Of a DNA stretch of 64,000 bases, positions 20,982 to 30,078 are shown in pieces (position 1 is the stretch's first letter; each line of letters begins with the position of its first letter). A model generated the notes under the pieces. The model worked only from the letters and a program-made list of their open reading frames with translations. It was not told where the DNA came from and did not search any database. The DNA is from Alteromonas pelagimontana (GTDB lineage: Bacteria > Pseudomonadota > Gammaproteobacteria > Enterobacterales > Alteromonadaceae), in contig NZ_CP052766.1 in the NCBI RefSeq assembly GCF_002499975.2, forward strand, positions 3,596,001-3,660,000. Direction: 5' to 3'. The translations under genes and the position numbers were made by a program.

Positions 20982-21403
20982 ACGAGTTCCTTTTCGGGAG
21001 TAGTTTTATTTAAGCGTAGCTTGTATAGCTATGACAAGTACAGGTTGCTTATACTATTGCAGACAGATTAAAGATCGAAAAAAACACTGTTTTTCTAGTG
21101 CTATTTGTTGAAGGAGCAGTGCAAGTATGAGTGAGTAAAAATTCATTAGCGGAAACGCCGGGAAAACATTTCTGATGGCTCTGCTGGAGCATCTTAGCTC
21201 CAGAAGCTAGGCTAAGGAATATCCAGTTATTGTTGATTAGCTATCTTGAAGTAAAGCGCAGCTACCTTTGGCAATCTTTGGTTGTAGTGCTGAATCTAAC
21301 ATTAATAGAAACATGTGAAAGAAAAAATAAAAAGCAGGGGTCTAATTAAGGATGTTGTGCATAATGCACTTCAGCCATGTCATCTACTTTTGAAGGATTA
21401 ATT
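20982..21403. other. Intergenic region before hvfA
   Basis: About 420 bp with no gene supported on either strand. It must hold the divergent promoters of the secreted unknown and of the hvf cluster, but I cannot point to a clear -35/-10 pair. A CTCTGCTGGAGCATC/GCTCCAGAAG hairpin lies near 21179-21205. Confidence 0.4.
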
Positions 21404-21742
21404 ATGAAACTAAATAAGAAAAAGCCAGTAGCGAACACCATTGGTGCTGTGGTCATAGGATCATTCGCATCAGCCGATGTGATGGCAGAAAGTAATCCTT
21501 TTGGTATGCAGCAGCTTGAATCAGGCTATATGCAGGTAGTTGCAGAAGGTAATTGCGGCGGAAATAAAAGCGCGAAGGAAGGGAAGAGCAAGGATGAAAA
21601 AGCTGATAAAGAAGGCAAGTGCGGGGGTGAGCACAAAGCTAAAAAGGAAGGCAAGTGTGGAGGTGAAAAAGCGAAGCAGGAAGGTAAATGCGGTGAAGAT
21701 AAGGCCGAAAAGGAAGGTAAATGCGGCAGCGATACGCACTAG
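21404..21742 (+). CDS. hvfA: HvfA-like precursor of a copper-binding modified peptide
   Basis: A 112-residue precursor from ATG 21404 (SD AGGATTA). The N-terminal leader/signal (MKLNKKKPVANTIGAVVIGSFASADVMA) is followed by a Lys/Glu/Gly-rich tail carrying one EGNCG, one EGKSK in which Ser replaces Cys, and four EGKCG motifs. EGKCG repeats are the sites where HvfBC-type enzymes install oxazolone/thioamide groups that bind copper, as shown for the Haemophilus homologue. The DUF692 enzyme and its partner follow directly. An earlier start at 21377 would put non-signal sequence ahead of the leader. Confidence 0.85.
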   Translation: MKLNKKKPVANTIGAVVIGSFASADVMAESNPFGMQQLESGYMQVVAEGNCGGNKSAKEGKSKDEKADKEGKCGGEHKAKKEGKCGGEKAKQEGKCGEDKAEKEGKCGSDTH

Positions 21743-21816
21743 TCTTTAAGGTGAGTGGCCTCTCTCGTCGTCGGCCACTCCACGTATAGATTTTATCACT
21801 GGCTATAGAGGATGCT

Positions 21817-22662
21817 ATGAACGTATTGGGTGCCGGCCTGGGCTTGCGAAGAGAAATGCTGGATGCGCTGTTGCCGGAACTGCCCGCTAGCGTGGACTTT
21901 TGGGAGGTCGCGCCAGAAAACTGGATCCCGCTGGGTGGCCGATACCAAAAGCAGCTCAACCAATGTATAAAGCAGGCTCCCTTTACAACCCACGGCTTAT
22001 CTCTTTCTATTGGCAGCCCGGATCCCCTCGATATTGACCTGATCAAATCCATAAAAAGATTTCTTGATGAGCATCAAATCGAAGTTTATAGCGAACACCT
22101 CAGCTACTGCTCCGGGCACGGCCACATGTATGATTTGATGCCCATACCATTTACCGAAGAGGCTATTAATCATGTCGTCGAGAGAATACAGCGCGTTCAG
22201 GACATTATCCAGCGACCTCTGATCATCGAGAATGTGTCTTACTATCTTGCTCCTGGTCAGGAAATGAGTGAACTGGATTTCACATTGGCGGTGCTTGAAA
22301 AATCCGGCTGCCAGCTGTTGTTGGATGTAAATAATCTTTATGTAAACAGTGTTAATCATCGTTATGATGCAAACTCGTTTTTATGCGCATTGCCTTCTGA
22401 AAAAATTGTTTATGGCCATATTGCGGGTCACTTTGATGAAGCGGAAGATTTGAAAGTAGATACTCACGGTGCAGACGTTATCGAACCTGTATGGAAATTA
22501 CTGGATGACGCTTATGCCTGCCATGGTGTCTTTCCAACCCTTTTGGAAAGAGATTTTAATGTTCCACCGTTACGTCAGTTGCTGAAAGAAGTGGAACGGA
22601 TCAAATGGTATCAGCAGAAGCATAGTCCAAGGCAGATGTCTGTTCAGGAAGTGATAGGTTGA
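21817..22662 (+). CDS. hvfB: DUF692 multinuclear-iron RiPP-modifying enzyme HvfB
   Basis: A 281-residue TIM-barrel DUF692 (MbnB-like) enzyme. Visible landmarks are GAGLGLRREML near the N-terminus, DFWEVAPENW, THGLSLSIGSPDPLD, YSEHLSYC, PLIIENVSYYL, LLLDVNNLYVN and GHIAGHFDEAEDLKVDTHG. These contain the His/Glu/Asp residues that hold the iron cluster. It oxidises Cys in the precursor to oxazolone/thioamide. It lies 74 bp after hvfA and overlaps hvfC. Confidence 0.9.
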   Translation: MNVLGAGLGLRREMLDALLPELPASVDFWEVAPENWIPLGGRYQKQLNQCIKQAPFTTHGLSLSIGSPDPLDIDLIKSIKRFLDEHQIEVYSEHLSYCSGHGHMYDLMPIPFTEEAINHVVERIQRVQDIIQRPLIIENVSYYLAPGQEMSELDFTLAVLEKSGCQLLLDVNNLYVNSVNHRYDANSFLCALPSEKIVYGHIAGHFDEAEDLKVDTHGADVIEPVWKLLDDAYACHGVFPTLLERDFNVPPLRQLLKEVERIKWYQQKHSPRQMSVQEVIG

Positions 22663-23420
22663 GTCACTTCAAACAGGTACAACAAGAGTTCGTAAGCAGT
22701 ATCAGAGAACCTGAGAAATCGGCACCGGATAGTCACGATAAACAAAGAAGATTACACCTATATCAGTCGCTTTTTCTTAAGAATATAGACGGCTTTCTGC
22801 AAAACAGTTTTCCCGTGATAAACAGTATTGTAAAGCCGCAAGAATGGCAGAAGTTGGTGAGTTCTTTTTTTAAAGAACATAAATGCTGCTCACCGTACTT
22901 TGCTGAAATCAGTAAAGAATTTATTGACTATCTTTCTGTTAAACCTGAATGTCTGAAAGAAGTCCCCGGCTTTATACCTGAACTGGCTCACTATGAATGG
23001 TTGGAGCTGGATGTCAGTATACGCAAAGGTGACAACAGCATTTATGAGTGGCGTGTCGAAGAGGGGATTCCGCACAGGGTGCGCCTGTCTCGTTTGGCAG
23101 CGTTGGTTTCCTACTACTATCCCGTTCATCAAATTGCGCCATCTTTTCAGCCACAAGCCGCATCTTCTGACCCCTTTTACTACGTAGTTTATCGTAAGCC
23201 CGATGATGCAGTGTCTTTTCTGCAAATTAATGTTGCTACCGCGCTCATGCTCAACATTGTTCAAGCGGCAGACGAGGGGCTCGATAGGGCATTCATACTT
23301 AAACAGCTACAAACTTCTTTACCCCACCTTGACGCGACTTCCTTGGAAAATAGCTTTGCAGAAACATTCACGCAATTGCTGGATCACACTATCCTCTTAC
23401 CAGCCACAGAAGCGAAATAG
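22659..23420 (+). CDS. hvfC: HvfC/DUF2063-family partner protein
   Basis: A 253-residue partner of DUF692 enzymes. The N-terminal DUF2063 domain shows FKQVQQEFVSSI and RLHLYQSLFLKNIDGFLQNSFPV. By family it binds the precursor and presents it to HvfB. It starts with TTG inside the hvfB stop (TTGA overlap), so translation is coupled. No DoxX-like hvfD follows. Confidence 0.85.
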   Translation: MSHFKQVQQEFVSSIREPEKSAPDSHDKQRRLHLYQSLFLKNIDGFLQNSFPVINSIVKPQEWQKLVSSFFKEHKCCSPYFAEISKEFIDYLSVKPECLKEVPGFIPELAHYEWLELDVSIRKGDNSIYEWRVEEGIPHRVRLSRLAALVSYYYPVHQIAPSFQPQAASSDPFYYVVYRKPDDAVSFLQINVATALMLNIVQAADEGLDRAFILKQLQTSLPHLDATSLENSFAETFTQLLDHTILLPATEAK

Positions 23421-23531
23421 CGGTTATTCGATAGCCTAATGATGCGCTTGATTGCTAGAAAGGCTGTCAATCTGATTAAGTTTCGATTACCATTTACGCC
23501 CATTTTTAATGATTATACAGTTAGGTAACTA

Positions 23532-23654
23532 ATGGCTGATAACAGTGATTTTAAAGAAGCTTTCAATGGTTGGTATGTTCTGGCTATCATTGCGGTTTTA
23601 TTAGCGTTTTCTCTCTTGCATGTCATTGTAGGCTGGTTCACTTTCTGGCTGTAG
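23532..23654 (+). CDS. Small single-helix membrane protein
   Basis: A 40-residue frame starting MADNSDFKEAFNGWYVLAII, with one hydrophobic helix (about residues 15-38) and a Trp-rich end WFTFWL. It lies between hvfC (112 bp upstream) and apt (21 bp downstream). Translation is plausible but unproven. It may belong to either neighbour's transcript. Confidence 0.5.
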   Translation: MADNSDFKEAFNGWYVLAIIAVLLAFSLLHVIVGWFTFWL

Positions 23655-23675
23655 CAGCAAACCAAAGGCGTTATT

Positions 23676-24212
23676 GTGACCGCTGAGTATATTAAATCAG
23701 TCGTTAAGACTGTGCCTGATTATCCGAAACCAGGCATAATGTTTCGTGATGTGACCAGCGTACTGGAGGACCACAAAGCGTTCTCCAGCTGCATTGCATT
23801 ATTATTAGAAAAATTTAAGCCTTATAAGTTCGATAAGGTTGCCGGAACGGAAGCTAGAGGCTTTCTTTTTGGTGCGCCATTAGCAATTGAAATGGGGGTC
23901 GGCTTCGTGCCCGTTCGTAAACCTAATAAACTACCCCGAGAGGTAATAAGTGAAAGTTACGAACTGGAATACGGCATGGATACACTGGAAATTCATAGGG
24001 ACGCAATTCAGCCGGGCGATAAAGTTCTGTTGATAGACGATTTACTAGCGACCGGCGGCACCATTGCCGCGTCAGCAAAGTTAATAAGAAACCTGGGAGG
24101 TTCAGTTGAACATGCAGGGTTCGTTATTGGTTTATCCGACTTGGGTGGCGCTGAGAAACTTGCCGCAATGAATATATCTACCTATTCAATCTGCGAGTTT
24201 GCAGGCGAATAA
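23676..24212 (+). CDS. apt: Adenine phosphoribosyltransferase
   Basis: A 178-residue enzyme converting adenine and PRPP to AMP. The PRPP-binding motif [13 protein letters not shown] lies at about residues 122-134, with [14 protein letters not shown] and PVRKPNKLP earlier. It starts with GTG. It heads the conserved apt-dnaX-ybaB block. Confidence 0.95.
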   Translation: MTAEYIKSVVKTVPDYPKPGIMFRDVTSVLEDHKAFSSCIALLLEKFKPYKFDKVAGTEARGFLFGAPLAIEMGVGFVPVRKPNKLPREVISESYELEYGMDTLEIHRDAIQPGDKVLLIDDLLATGGTIAASAKLIRNLGGSVEHAGFVIGLSDLGGAEKLAAMNISTYSICEFAGE

Positions 24213-24227
24213 GGAGCAGCAACACCG

Positions 24228-26747
24228 ATGAGTTACCAGGTATTGGCGAGAAAATGGCGTCCCGGCCGCTTTAGCGAGCTGGTAGGCCAGGATCATGTTG
24301 TGACCGCTATCGCCAATGCGTTGGATAATGATCGCTTACATCATGCTTACCTGTTCACAGGAACTCGTGGTGTGGGAAAAACCACCATCGCTCGCATTTT
24401 TTCTAAAAGTTTGAACTGTGAGGAAGGACAGGGCGCCAATCCATGCGGAAAGTGTGATACGTGTAAAGAAATTGAGCACGGCAATTACGTTGATTTGCTG
24501 GAAATTGATGCTGCCTCCAGAACCAAAGTGGAAGATACCCGTGAATTATTGGATAACGTACAATATAAGCCGACGCGGGGCCGCTTCAAAGTCTATCTGA
24601 TTGATGAAGTGCACATGCTGTCTAAACACAGTTTCAACGCACTGCTGAAAACCTTGGAGGAGCCGCCTCCGCATGTAAAGTTTTTGCTGGCGACGACAGA
24701 TCCGCAAAAATTACCTGTTACTATTCTCTCTCGCTGCTTGCAGTTTAATCTTAAAGCGCTTTCTCGGGAACAAATTACCGGGCAGTTACAATACGTATTG
24801 CAGCAGGAAGCAATTCCCTTTGAGGAGCCAGCTCTCGCGTTACTTGCCCGTGCTGCACAGGGAAGTATGCGTGATGCATTAAGTTTGACAGATCAAGCCA
24901 TCGCACAAGGCGATAATCGCATTTCAACCGCTATCGTTACCGATATGCTGGGTCTGATGGATCGTCACCAGTTGCTAAAGCTGTTGTATGCTGTCGTACA
25001 GAAAAAGCCTCATGATCTTATGGAAATCGTGGCGCAGATGGCGGAACAATCGCCGGATTATAATCAATTACTCGCTGAACTTAGTAGTTTGCTGCATCAG
25101 ATTGCACTTACTCAATGGGTGCCTGATGTTTGTAAACTCGAAACTACATCGGCCAAGGCAATCTATCAATTAGCAAAGCAAGTACCGGCAGAGCAGGTCC
25201 AGTTGCTTTACCAGATTGCGTTGCAAGGCAGGAAAGACATGCCTTATGCCGCCGAGGGACGCAGTGGACTGGAAATGACACTGCTACGGATGATGTCGTT
25301 TGCGCCAACTGCGCCTGTCAAAGATCCGGAACACGTTATTGCGGAGCAGGCACCTGCAGCAGTCTTGCCTCAGCATGAAGAAATGCCTGATGAGGACGAT
25401 GTTGATGGTTCACGTGCTGAAACTGCCGGTGCCGGTGACGAAACAGATAATTTCAGCATAAAAAAACTTGCCGAGGAACAAGCGGCAATTGAACAGCAGG
25501 CTGGGCAGTACCGTGTTTCATCAAATGTCCCTCGTCCGGTAGAAGCTGAATCAGAAGGACAAAATACCGCCGAGCCGTTTAATGATTCAGATGATGCGGC
25601 CGAAGAGCCTGCGAACATGGCACTTCGTGATATTCCACCTTTTGATAATACACCTGATTACGCCGAAGATTACTTTTCCATTGACGACCCTTCTCCTTTT
25701 CAAGAAAGCTATCAAGGTCAACAGGAGGAGAATGTATCGGCTGAGTCTGAGGCGTCATCCCAATCAGCACCTGATGATGACAGTGCTGGTAGTTTATCCT
25801 CAATGGAGGAAATGCTGGCATTGCGTCAGCGTCTGAAGCGAAGTCGTGGGGAGGCGTCAGACTCTTCGGTAAAAAAGTCTGACAAAGTCACCGAAGTTGC
25901 TCGCGATATTCGCAGGCAACCAGCAAAGTCGCACTTCGATCAAGCAAAATCAGCGTCGCCAGCGGTTCCTGTCGTTGAAAAGCCGGAACGTAAGGAAGCT
26001 CAGAAGGCTCTAAAAGAAGCCAACCCTACACCTGTCGATTCTACTCCTGATGATAAGAATGATGTTCCACCTTGGGTAATGGAAGGTATACCCGATAATG
26101 TTGACTCAGGGCCTGGTTATTCTCAGGTCAATTCTCCTGTGGATGGACGAGGGGCATCAACAACGTTTGCGACTACTACCAAACCCAATCCTTCGGTAAA
26201 TGCCATTGAGCCAGACGCTCCTATGGTAGCCAGCGCTTCCGACGTTGCAGAGGCAGGGGCGCGGGTTACTGTTGAGATTTCGGTAAACCCCGAAAGTACA
26301 GACACACCAGTATCACTTGAGCAAGGTTCGCTACCCGCTTATCTACCTAACGGAAAAAAACTGCTCGAGGCTAGTCAGATTGATGAGTGGAGTCATCTCA
26401 TATCACAGATGCCAGTGGCTGGATTAGTTAAACAGATCGTATTGCACTCTGCATTTTCTCAACAAGGAAGTGCAGTGACACTTGAATTAGACGCCAGTCA
26501 GTCTCATTTACTCAATGATGGAGCCGTAGCACAGGTGAATCAGGCGCTGAACCAGGTTTTGGGAATGGACGTAACGCTGAATATTGAAAAAGGCGAACCG
26601 CAGCAAACACCTTTTTCACTGCAACAGCAAATTAATGAAATGCGACAACATTACGCACAACAGGTTGTGGCATCTGATGAATCATTTCAGTCTTTACTGA
26701 CAACTTTTAATGCCTCTGTGCTCCCTGACACAGTGAAAGCACGGTAG
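24228..26747 (+). CDS. dnaX: DNA polymerase III subunits tau and gamma
   Basis: An 839-residue clamp-loader ATPase. Walker A is GTRGVGKTTIA (about residues 45-55), the zinc module is CEEGQGANPCGKCDTC (64-79), Walker B with the SRC finger is LIDEVHML and TILSRC. Domain III ends near residue 365. A long acidic and Pro/Ser-rich linker leads to the C-terminal tau domain contacting polymerase alpha (from about 700). Longer than E. coli DnaX (643) mainly through the linker. A slippery A7 near codon 411 may give gamma by frameshifting. SD AAGGAG precedes the ATG. Confidence 0.96.
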   Translation: MSYQVLARKWRPGRFSELVGQDHVVTAIANALDNDRLHHAYLFTGTRGVGKTTIARIFSKSLNCEEGQGANPCGKCDTCKEIEHGNYVDLLEIDAASRTKVEDTRELLDNVQYKPTRGRFKVYLIDEVHMLSKHSFNALLKTLEEPPPHVKFLLATTDPQKLPVTILSRCLQFNLKALSREQITGQLQYVLQQEAIPFEEPALALLARAAQGSMRDALSLTDQAIAQGDNRISTAIVTDMLGLMDRHQLLKLLYAVVQKKPHDLMEIVAQMAEQSPDYNQLLAELSSLLHQIALTQWVPDVCKLETTSAKAIYQLAKQVPAEQVQLLYQIALQGRKDMPYAAEGRSGLEMTLLRMMSFAPTAPVKDPEHVIAEQAPAAVLPQHEEMPDEDDVDGSRAETAGAGDETDNFSIKKLAEEQAAIEQQAGQYRVSSNVPRPVEAESEGQNTAEPFNDSDDAAEEPANMALRDIPPFDNTPDYAEDYFSIDDPSPFQESYQGQQEENVSAESEASSQSAPDDDSAGSLSSMEEMLALRQRLKRSRGEASDSSVKKSDKVTEVARDIRRQPAKSHFDQAKSASPAVPVVEKPERKEAQKALKEANPTPVDSTPDDKNDVPPWVMEGIPDNVDSGPGYSQVNSPVDGRGASTTFATTTKPNPSVNAIEPDAPMVASASDVAEAGARVTVEISVNPESTDTPVSLEQGSLPAYLPNGKKLLEASQIDEWSHLISQMPVAGLVKQIVLHSAFSQQGSAVTLELDASQSHLLNDGAVAQVNQALNQVLGMDVTLNIEKGEPQQTPFSLQQQINEMRQHYAQQVVASDESFQSLLTTFNASVLPDTVKAR
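25460..25492 (+). promoter_or_regulatory. Possible -1 frameshift site producing DnaX gamma
   Basis: The heptamer A AAA AAA (25460-25466) is in the correct frame phase. A -1 shift adds eight codons after about residue 413 and ends at TGA 25490-25492. This gives a product close in length to E. coli gamma. A downstream stem TTGCCG/CGGCAA (25468-25473 with 25483-25488) begins after one base, closer than the usual spacer. No strong upstream SD-like stimulator is seen. Confidence 0.5.
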
Positions 26748-26789
26748 CAGTAGGCTGAATTATTTACTTAACGAATAGCGAGAAAAAGT

Positions 26790-27116
26790 ATGTTTAAAGG
26801 TGGAATGGGCAATATCATGAAGCAGGCGCAGCAAATGCAGGAGCGCATGCAAAAGATGCAGGAAGAACTGGCTAACGTTGAAGTAACGGGGCAGGCCGGG
26901 GCCGGTATGGTTAAAATTACAATGACTTGCAACCATAACATTCGCCGAGTCGATATCGATCCTTCCTTAATGGAAGACGATAAAGATATGCTGGAAGATT
27001 TGATCGCCGCGGCCTTTAACGATGGCGTTCGTCGCGTACAGGAAACCAGCAAAGAAAAAATGGGTGATGTCACTGGGGGCATGCCATTACCTCCAGGTTT
27101 CAAAATGCCGTTTTAA
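26790..27116 (+). CDS. ybaB: YbaB/EbfC nucleoid-associated protein
   Basis: A 108-residue DNA-binding protein, [20 protein letters not shown] at the N-terminus with a coiled coil, then [20 protein letters not shown] and the Gly/Pro C-terminus [13 protein letters not shown]. It follows dnaX by 42 bp in the usual order. recR, which normally comes next, is absent and the sequence changes to island genes. Confidence 0.95.
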   Translation: MFKGGMGNIMKQAQQMQERMQKMQEELANVEVTGQAGAGMVKITMTCNHNIRRVDIDPSLMEDDKDMLEDLIAAAFNDGVRRVQETSKEKMGDVTGGMPLPPGFKMPF

Positions 27117-27194
27117 GCAAAAAGCCCCGTATTCATTGGTCTCTAGCAGTTTGAAAAGTGATGGGGTCAAGCAGGGGGCAAGTGATATATATGA

Positions 27195-27224
27195 AAAAGC
27201 TCTGGTTGCTACCAGAGCTTTTTT
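27195..27224 (+). terminator. Terminator downstream of ybaB
   Basis: A perfect stem AAAAGCTCTGGT/ACCAGAGCTTTT with loop TGCT, then T residues. Confidence 0.85.
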
Positions 27225-27248
27225 GATTCAAGATTCGAGTGATAGTCT

Positions 27249-28094
27249 TTAAGCGGCTGGACTCTGGTAAATATTGTTGACGAACGTACACTCTTCAAAG
27301 CCATGCGGAAACACTTGTTCGCGTTTGATATATTTGAGACCTATCATTGTTTCAATCTGCACTACCTTGTCTTTCACGAGGACTACGAGTCCACAATGGC
27401 TATCGTCTCCCTCTTCGAGTTGTTCTCTGAATTGAACTGTCCGATCCCGAAGCGCTGCAACTTTAGCTTTAGTTTGAGCGATGAAACCATTATGGTCAGA
27501 CTGCTCATACTTCCTAATGAAGAACATGTAGTCAGAGATCGTTTCGAGCGATTCATATTCAGCCATTTGTGCCTGAGTTTTTATCGATAGTATCTTGTGC
27601 TGAGCAATAGCTCTAAGTTCTTTAAACTCATTCGATGAGTGATTGGTAATAAAACTTTGATAGTCAGTAATAGAGTTGAGCTGCTGGAGTTCTCTATTCG
27701 CTTCTTCAAGTTTTAGTTTACTCAAAAGCCCTCGCGCTTTAGCAAGAAGATCTTTTCGAGTGGAATTTCTGGGGTCGCTCAAGAATTCCTTAGCTTCTTT
27801 CGAAGAAGATATCGACAAGAAATTTTTTTCAACTGCTTTAGCGTGCTGCTCTTCCGCTAGCTTCATTCTCGCTTTCTTAAGCTCAGCCAAGAGCAGTTCA
27901 GCTTCATTCACTAGTCCGGCAGGATCGTTGTCTTTGTATCTCCGAATGAACCATTCCAAACCAGCTTCGTCATTTTTATTGTAATTGAAATGACTTTCTT
28001 GTTTTTCAGAATCTTGAGCAAAGGCATGATTTATTAGCGGGAAGATTGATAGACAAATAGCAATTGCTGAAATGCGAAGGAGTCGAAATGACAT
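27249..28094 (-). CDS. Periplasmic protein with three internal repeats, unknown function
   Basis: A 281-residue protein with a signal peptide (MSFRLLRISAIAICLSIFPL, cleavage after AFA). The mature part is helical and charged, with three similar units of roughly 55 residues: SKEAKEFLSDPRNSTRKDLL, SITDYQSFITNHSSNEFKEL and TISDYMFFIRKYEQSDHNGF. The final ~60 residues contain two Cys. No family is recognised. It lies between ybaB and the integrase, convergent with ybaB, so it is either the leftmost island gene or a displaced host gene. Confidence 0.7.
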   Translation of the reverse strand: MSFRLLRISAIAICLSIFPLINHAFAQDSEKQESHFNYNKNDEAGLEWFIRRYKDNDPAGLVNEAELLLAELKKARMKLAEEQHAKAVEKNFLSISSSKEAKEFLSDPRNSTRKDLLAKARGLLSKLKLEEANRELQQLNSITDYQSFITNHSSNEFKELRAIAQHKILSIKTQAQMAEYESLETISDYMFFIRKYEQSDHNGFIAQTKAKVAALRDRTVQFREQLEEGDDSHCGLVVLVKDKVVQIETMIGLKYIKREQVFPHGFEECTFVNNIYQSPAA

Positions 28095-28318
28095 GTGAAA
28101 CTTTCCTTAGTTTTAAATTTTTATTACTCAAACTTTTAATCAGAAGTCTACCAAAAGCTTGTAGCGCGGAGTAGGGGGATGATTGAGAGAATTGAATTTT
28201 GTGCGGAATAAGTGAGTTAGGTAATTAATTTGACGGCAAGGAGAATAACTACTTTTACTTTTCTACTAATCTAATTTTAGGGACTGACATAGCTGTACAG
28301 CCCCTATTTTTCTTACGG

Positions 28319-29608
28319 TCAGTAGTTTTGCCCCAGCTTTTTTGCCAACTGGGCTATATAGTCAGGGTTGTCTTCAGGTATCCACTTTCCGTATATCGTC
28401 GCTATCATATTTGTATTCGCATGGCCCATTTGACTTGCTAGCCAAGCTTCGTTGCATCCTGCTGTAAGCATCCTACTCGCATATGTATGTCGAAGTTGAT
28501 AAGCAGCGCGGTAAGAGACACCTGCTTCTCTCAACCACTTTTCCCATTGCTTGGGGGCAGTTGTAAGTTCTGGTCTTTTGTAAGGCTGATTAGCTCTTCC
28601 TAAGAAGACTCTTCGTCTTTTGACGATATCAAATTTGCCGTATTTGTAATGAATTTTATCAGTTACTGGCGGAAGAGCTGCCGACTCATCCTTCATTTCT
28701 TCTAGCACCGCTAATGCTGCTGGAAGAAGCTCTACCACACGGTAGCCGCTTTTGGTTTTTGGCGGTTTTAGCTTTCCTTTTCTCGTGAGGTTGTATTTAA
28801 CAGTAATTCTCTTGTTTTCCAGATCAACGTCTTCCCATGCCAGCGCCTTCAGTTCACCGTGCCGAAGTCCTGTCCAGGCTAGGAATTTAACCATCTGTCT
28901 AACTGATGGGACATGGATTGTGGCGAGGAGGCAGTCTAGCTCAGCCACAGTGAAAGGCTTAACGTAACGATCATAATACTCTAAATTAAGGTCGTCCTTC
29001 TTCAACTGAGGTACTAATCTCATGGGGTTTTCTTTCAGGTGACCTTCTTCAACGGCATAATCTAGCACTCTTCGTAGCGTACTGCTGTACTCGTTTACTG
29101 TCGTTACTGTGCAACCAGCAAACTTCGTTTTGCTATTGCCTTGTACGCTCTTTTTTCTTAAATCTTTAAGGACTGTCTTAGTAAGATGTCCAAGTGGCTT
29201 CGAGGCGAGTCTATAGTGCGAGAGCCAATTAAGAGCTGTATTAAGTTTCTCTCTAATTGAGTCGGAGAGTACCGAATCATTTTCTTCTACATAGCTTTTG
29301 AAGCAAGCTTCTACAGTGATCGGCGAGCCTGGGTTGCGTGCATTAGTGGGGAAGTGCTTAGACCAAAATTCTTCCTCATCATACTTAAACAAGCCATTTG
29401 CGATGTCCTGTTTTATGTTACGCAGCCTGTCAATAGCAATCTCAATATTATCCAGGTTTGGCGGATAGCCAAGCGACTTTCGAGTATGTCGAAGTTGACC
29501 TGGAAGCTTAAATTGCAAACGTAGGCTGCCATTGTGGATTGATACCCCTTTTGCTGCGTCTAATGCGACTTTAATAGGGTCATTTTCGTTAGTTAGGGCC
29601 TGAGACAT
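28319..29608 (-). CDS. int: Tyrosine recombinase / island integrase
   Basis: A 429-residue phage-type integrase. The N-terminal arm-binding domain is DUF3596-like (SIHNGSLRLQFKLPGQ), then a core-binding domain (about residues 90-200), then the catalytic domain with GLRHGELKAL (Arg), the box-II motif QLRHTYASRML (His and Arg), QMGHAN (His) and the nucleophile Tyr in MIATIYGKW. It mobilises the island by site-specific recombination. Its start overlaps the stop of the upstream small HTH gene (TAATG), so the two form an operon. Confidence 0.93.
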   Translation of the reverse strand: MSQALTNENDPIKVALDAAKGVSIHNGSLRLQFKLPGQLRHTRKSLGYPPNLDNIEIAIDRLRNIKQDIANGLFKYDEEEFWSKHFPTNARNPGSPITVEACFKSYVEENDSVLSDSIREKLNTALNWLSHYRLASKPLGHLTKTVLKDLRKKSVQGNSKTKFAGCTVTTVNEYSSTLRRVLDYAVEEGHLKENPMRLVPQLKKDDLNLEYYDRYVKPFTVAELDCLLATIHVPSVRQMVKFLAWTGLRHGELKALAWEDVDLENKRITVKYNLTRKGKLKPPKTKSGYRVVELLPAALAVLEEMKDESAALPPVTDKIHYKYGKFDIVKRRRVFLGRANQPYKRPELTTAPKQWEKWLREAGVSYRAAYQLRHTYASRMLTAGCNEAWLASQMGHANTNMIATIYGKWIPEDNPDYIAQLAKKLGQNY

Positions 29609-29901
29609 TACATAAACTTCCTAAAATTTGTTACATTTACAGAGATGGCGTGACCTTTTTTAGCCTGCTTCCACACTTTGCCTTTTGGCATAGGCTTCTT
29701 CGTACTTTTAAGTCGCTGACGAACTGCGCTTACGCTTTTCCCGAGTTCAGCTGCGGCTTCTTCTAAAGTTAGCCACTGGTTTTGAGGTTTTTTGAGCTTC
29801 GCAAGCTCTGTTTCTAGGAAAGCGATCTTATTCAGAATCCATTCAATCTTTTCAGGGTTGTCCATTACCTCGGCAATATTTATGCTAGCTGGGTTGGTCA
29901 A
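29608..29901 (-). CDS. Excisionase-like small HTH protein
   Basis: A 97-residue protein. A short coiled-coil segment (LNKIAFLETELAKLKKPQ) precedes an HTH of the kind found in recombination directionality factors (QWLTLEEAAAELGKSVSAVR) and a basic region. Overlap with the integrase start and its size suggest an excisionase or integrase regulator; direct evidence is only the HTH and position. Confidence 0.65.
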   Translation of the reverse strand: MTNPASINIAEVMDNPEKIEWILNKIAFLETELAKLKKPQNQWLTLEEAAAELGKSVSAVRQRLKSTKKPMPKGKVWKQAKKGHAISVNVTNFRKFM

Positions 29902-30078
29902 AGCTTTTTTCTCTTTGTTTATAAACCTGATATCAGGTTACAAAACAAAAAAAATTTTCAGAAAAATTACGTGCTTTTGTGTATGCCTTTTAGATATATA
30001 AGGTTGATATACTGGCATAAGCAGCATTTAAGCTTTTCTGTCAGTTCTATACCGGAATTACGCAATCAGTCCTTGCTT

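Noticed and set aside
26768..27103. Long antisense ORF over ybaB
   Set aside because: Shadow of ybaB; Ser/Ile-rich composition typical of antisense reading.
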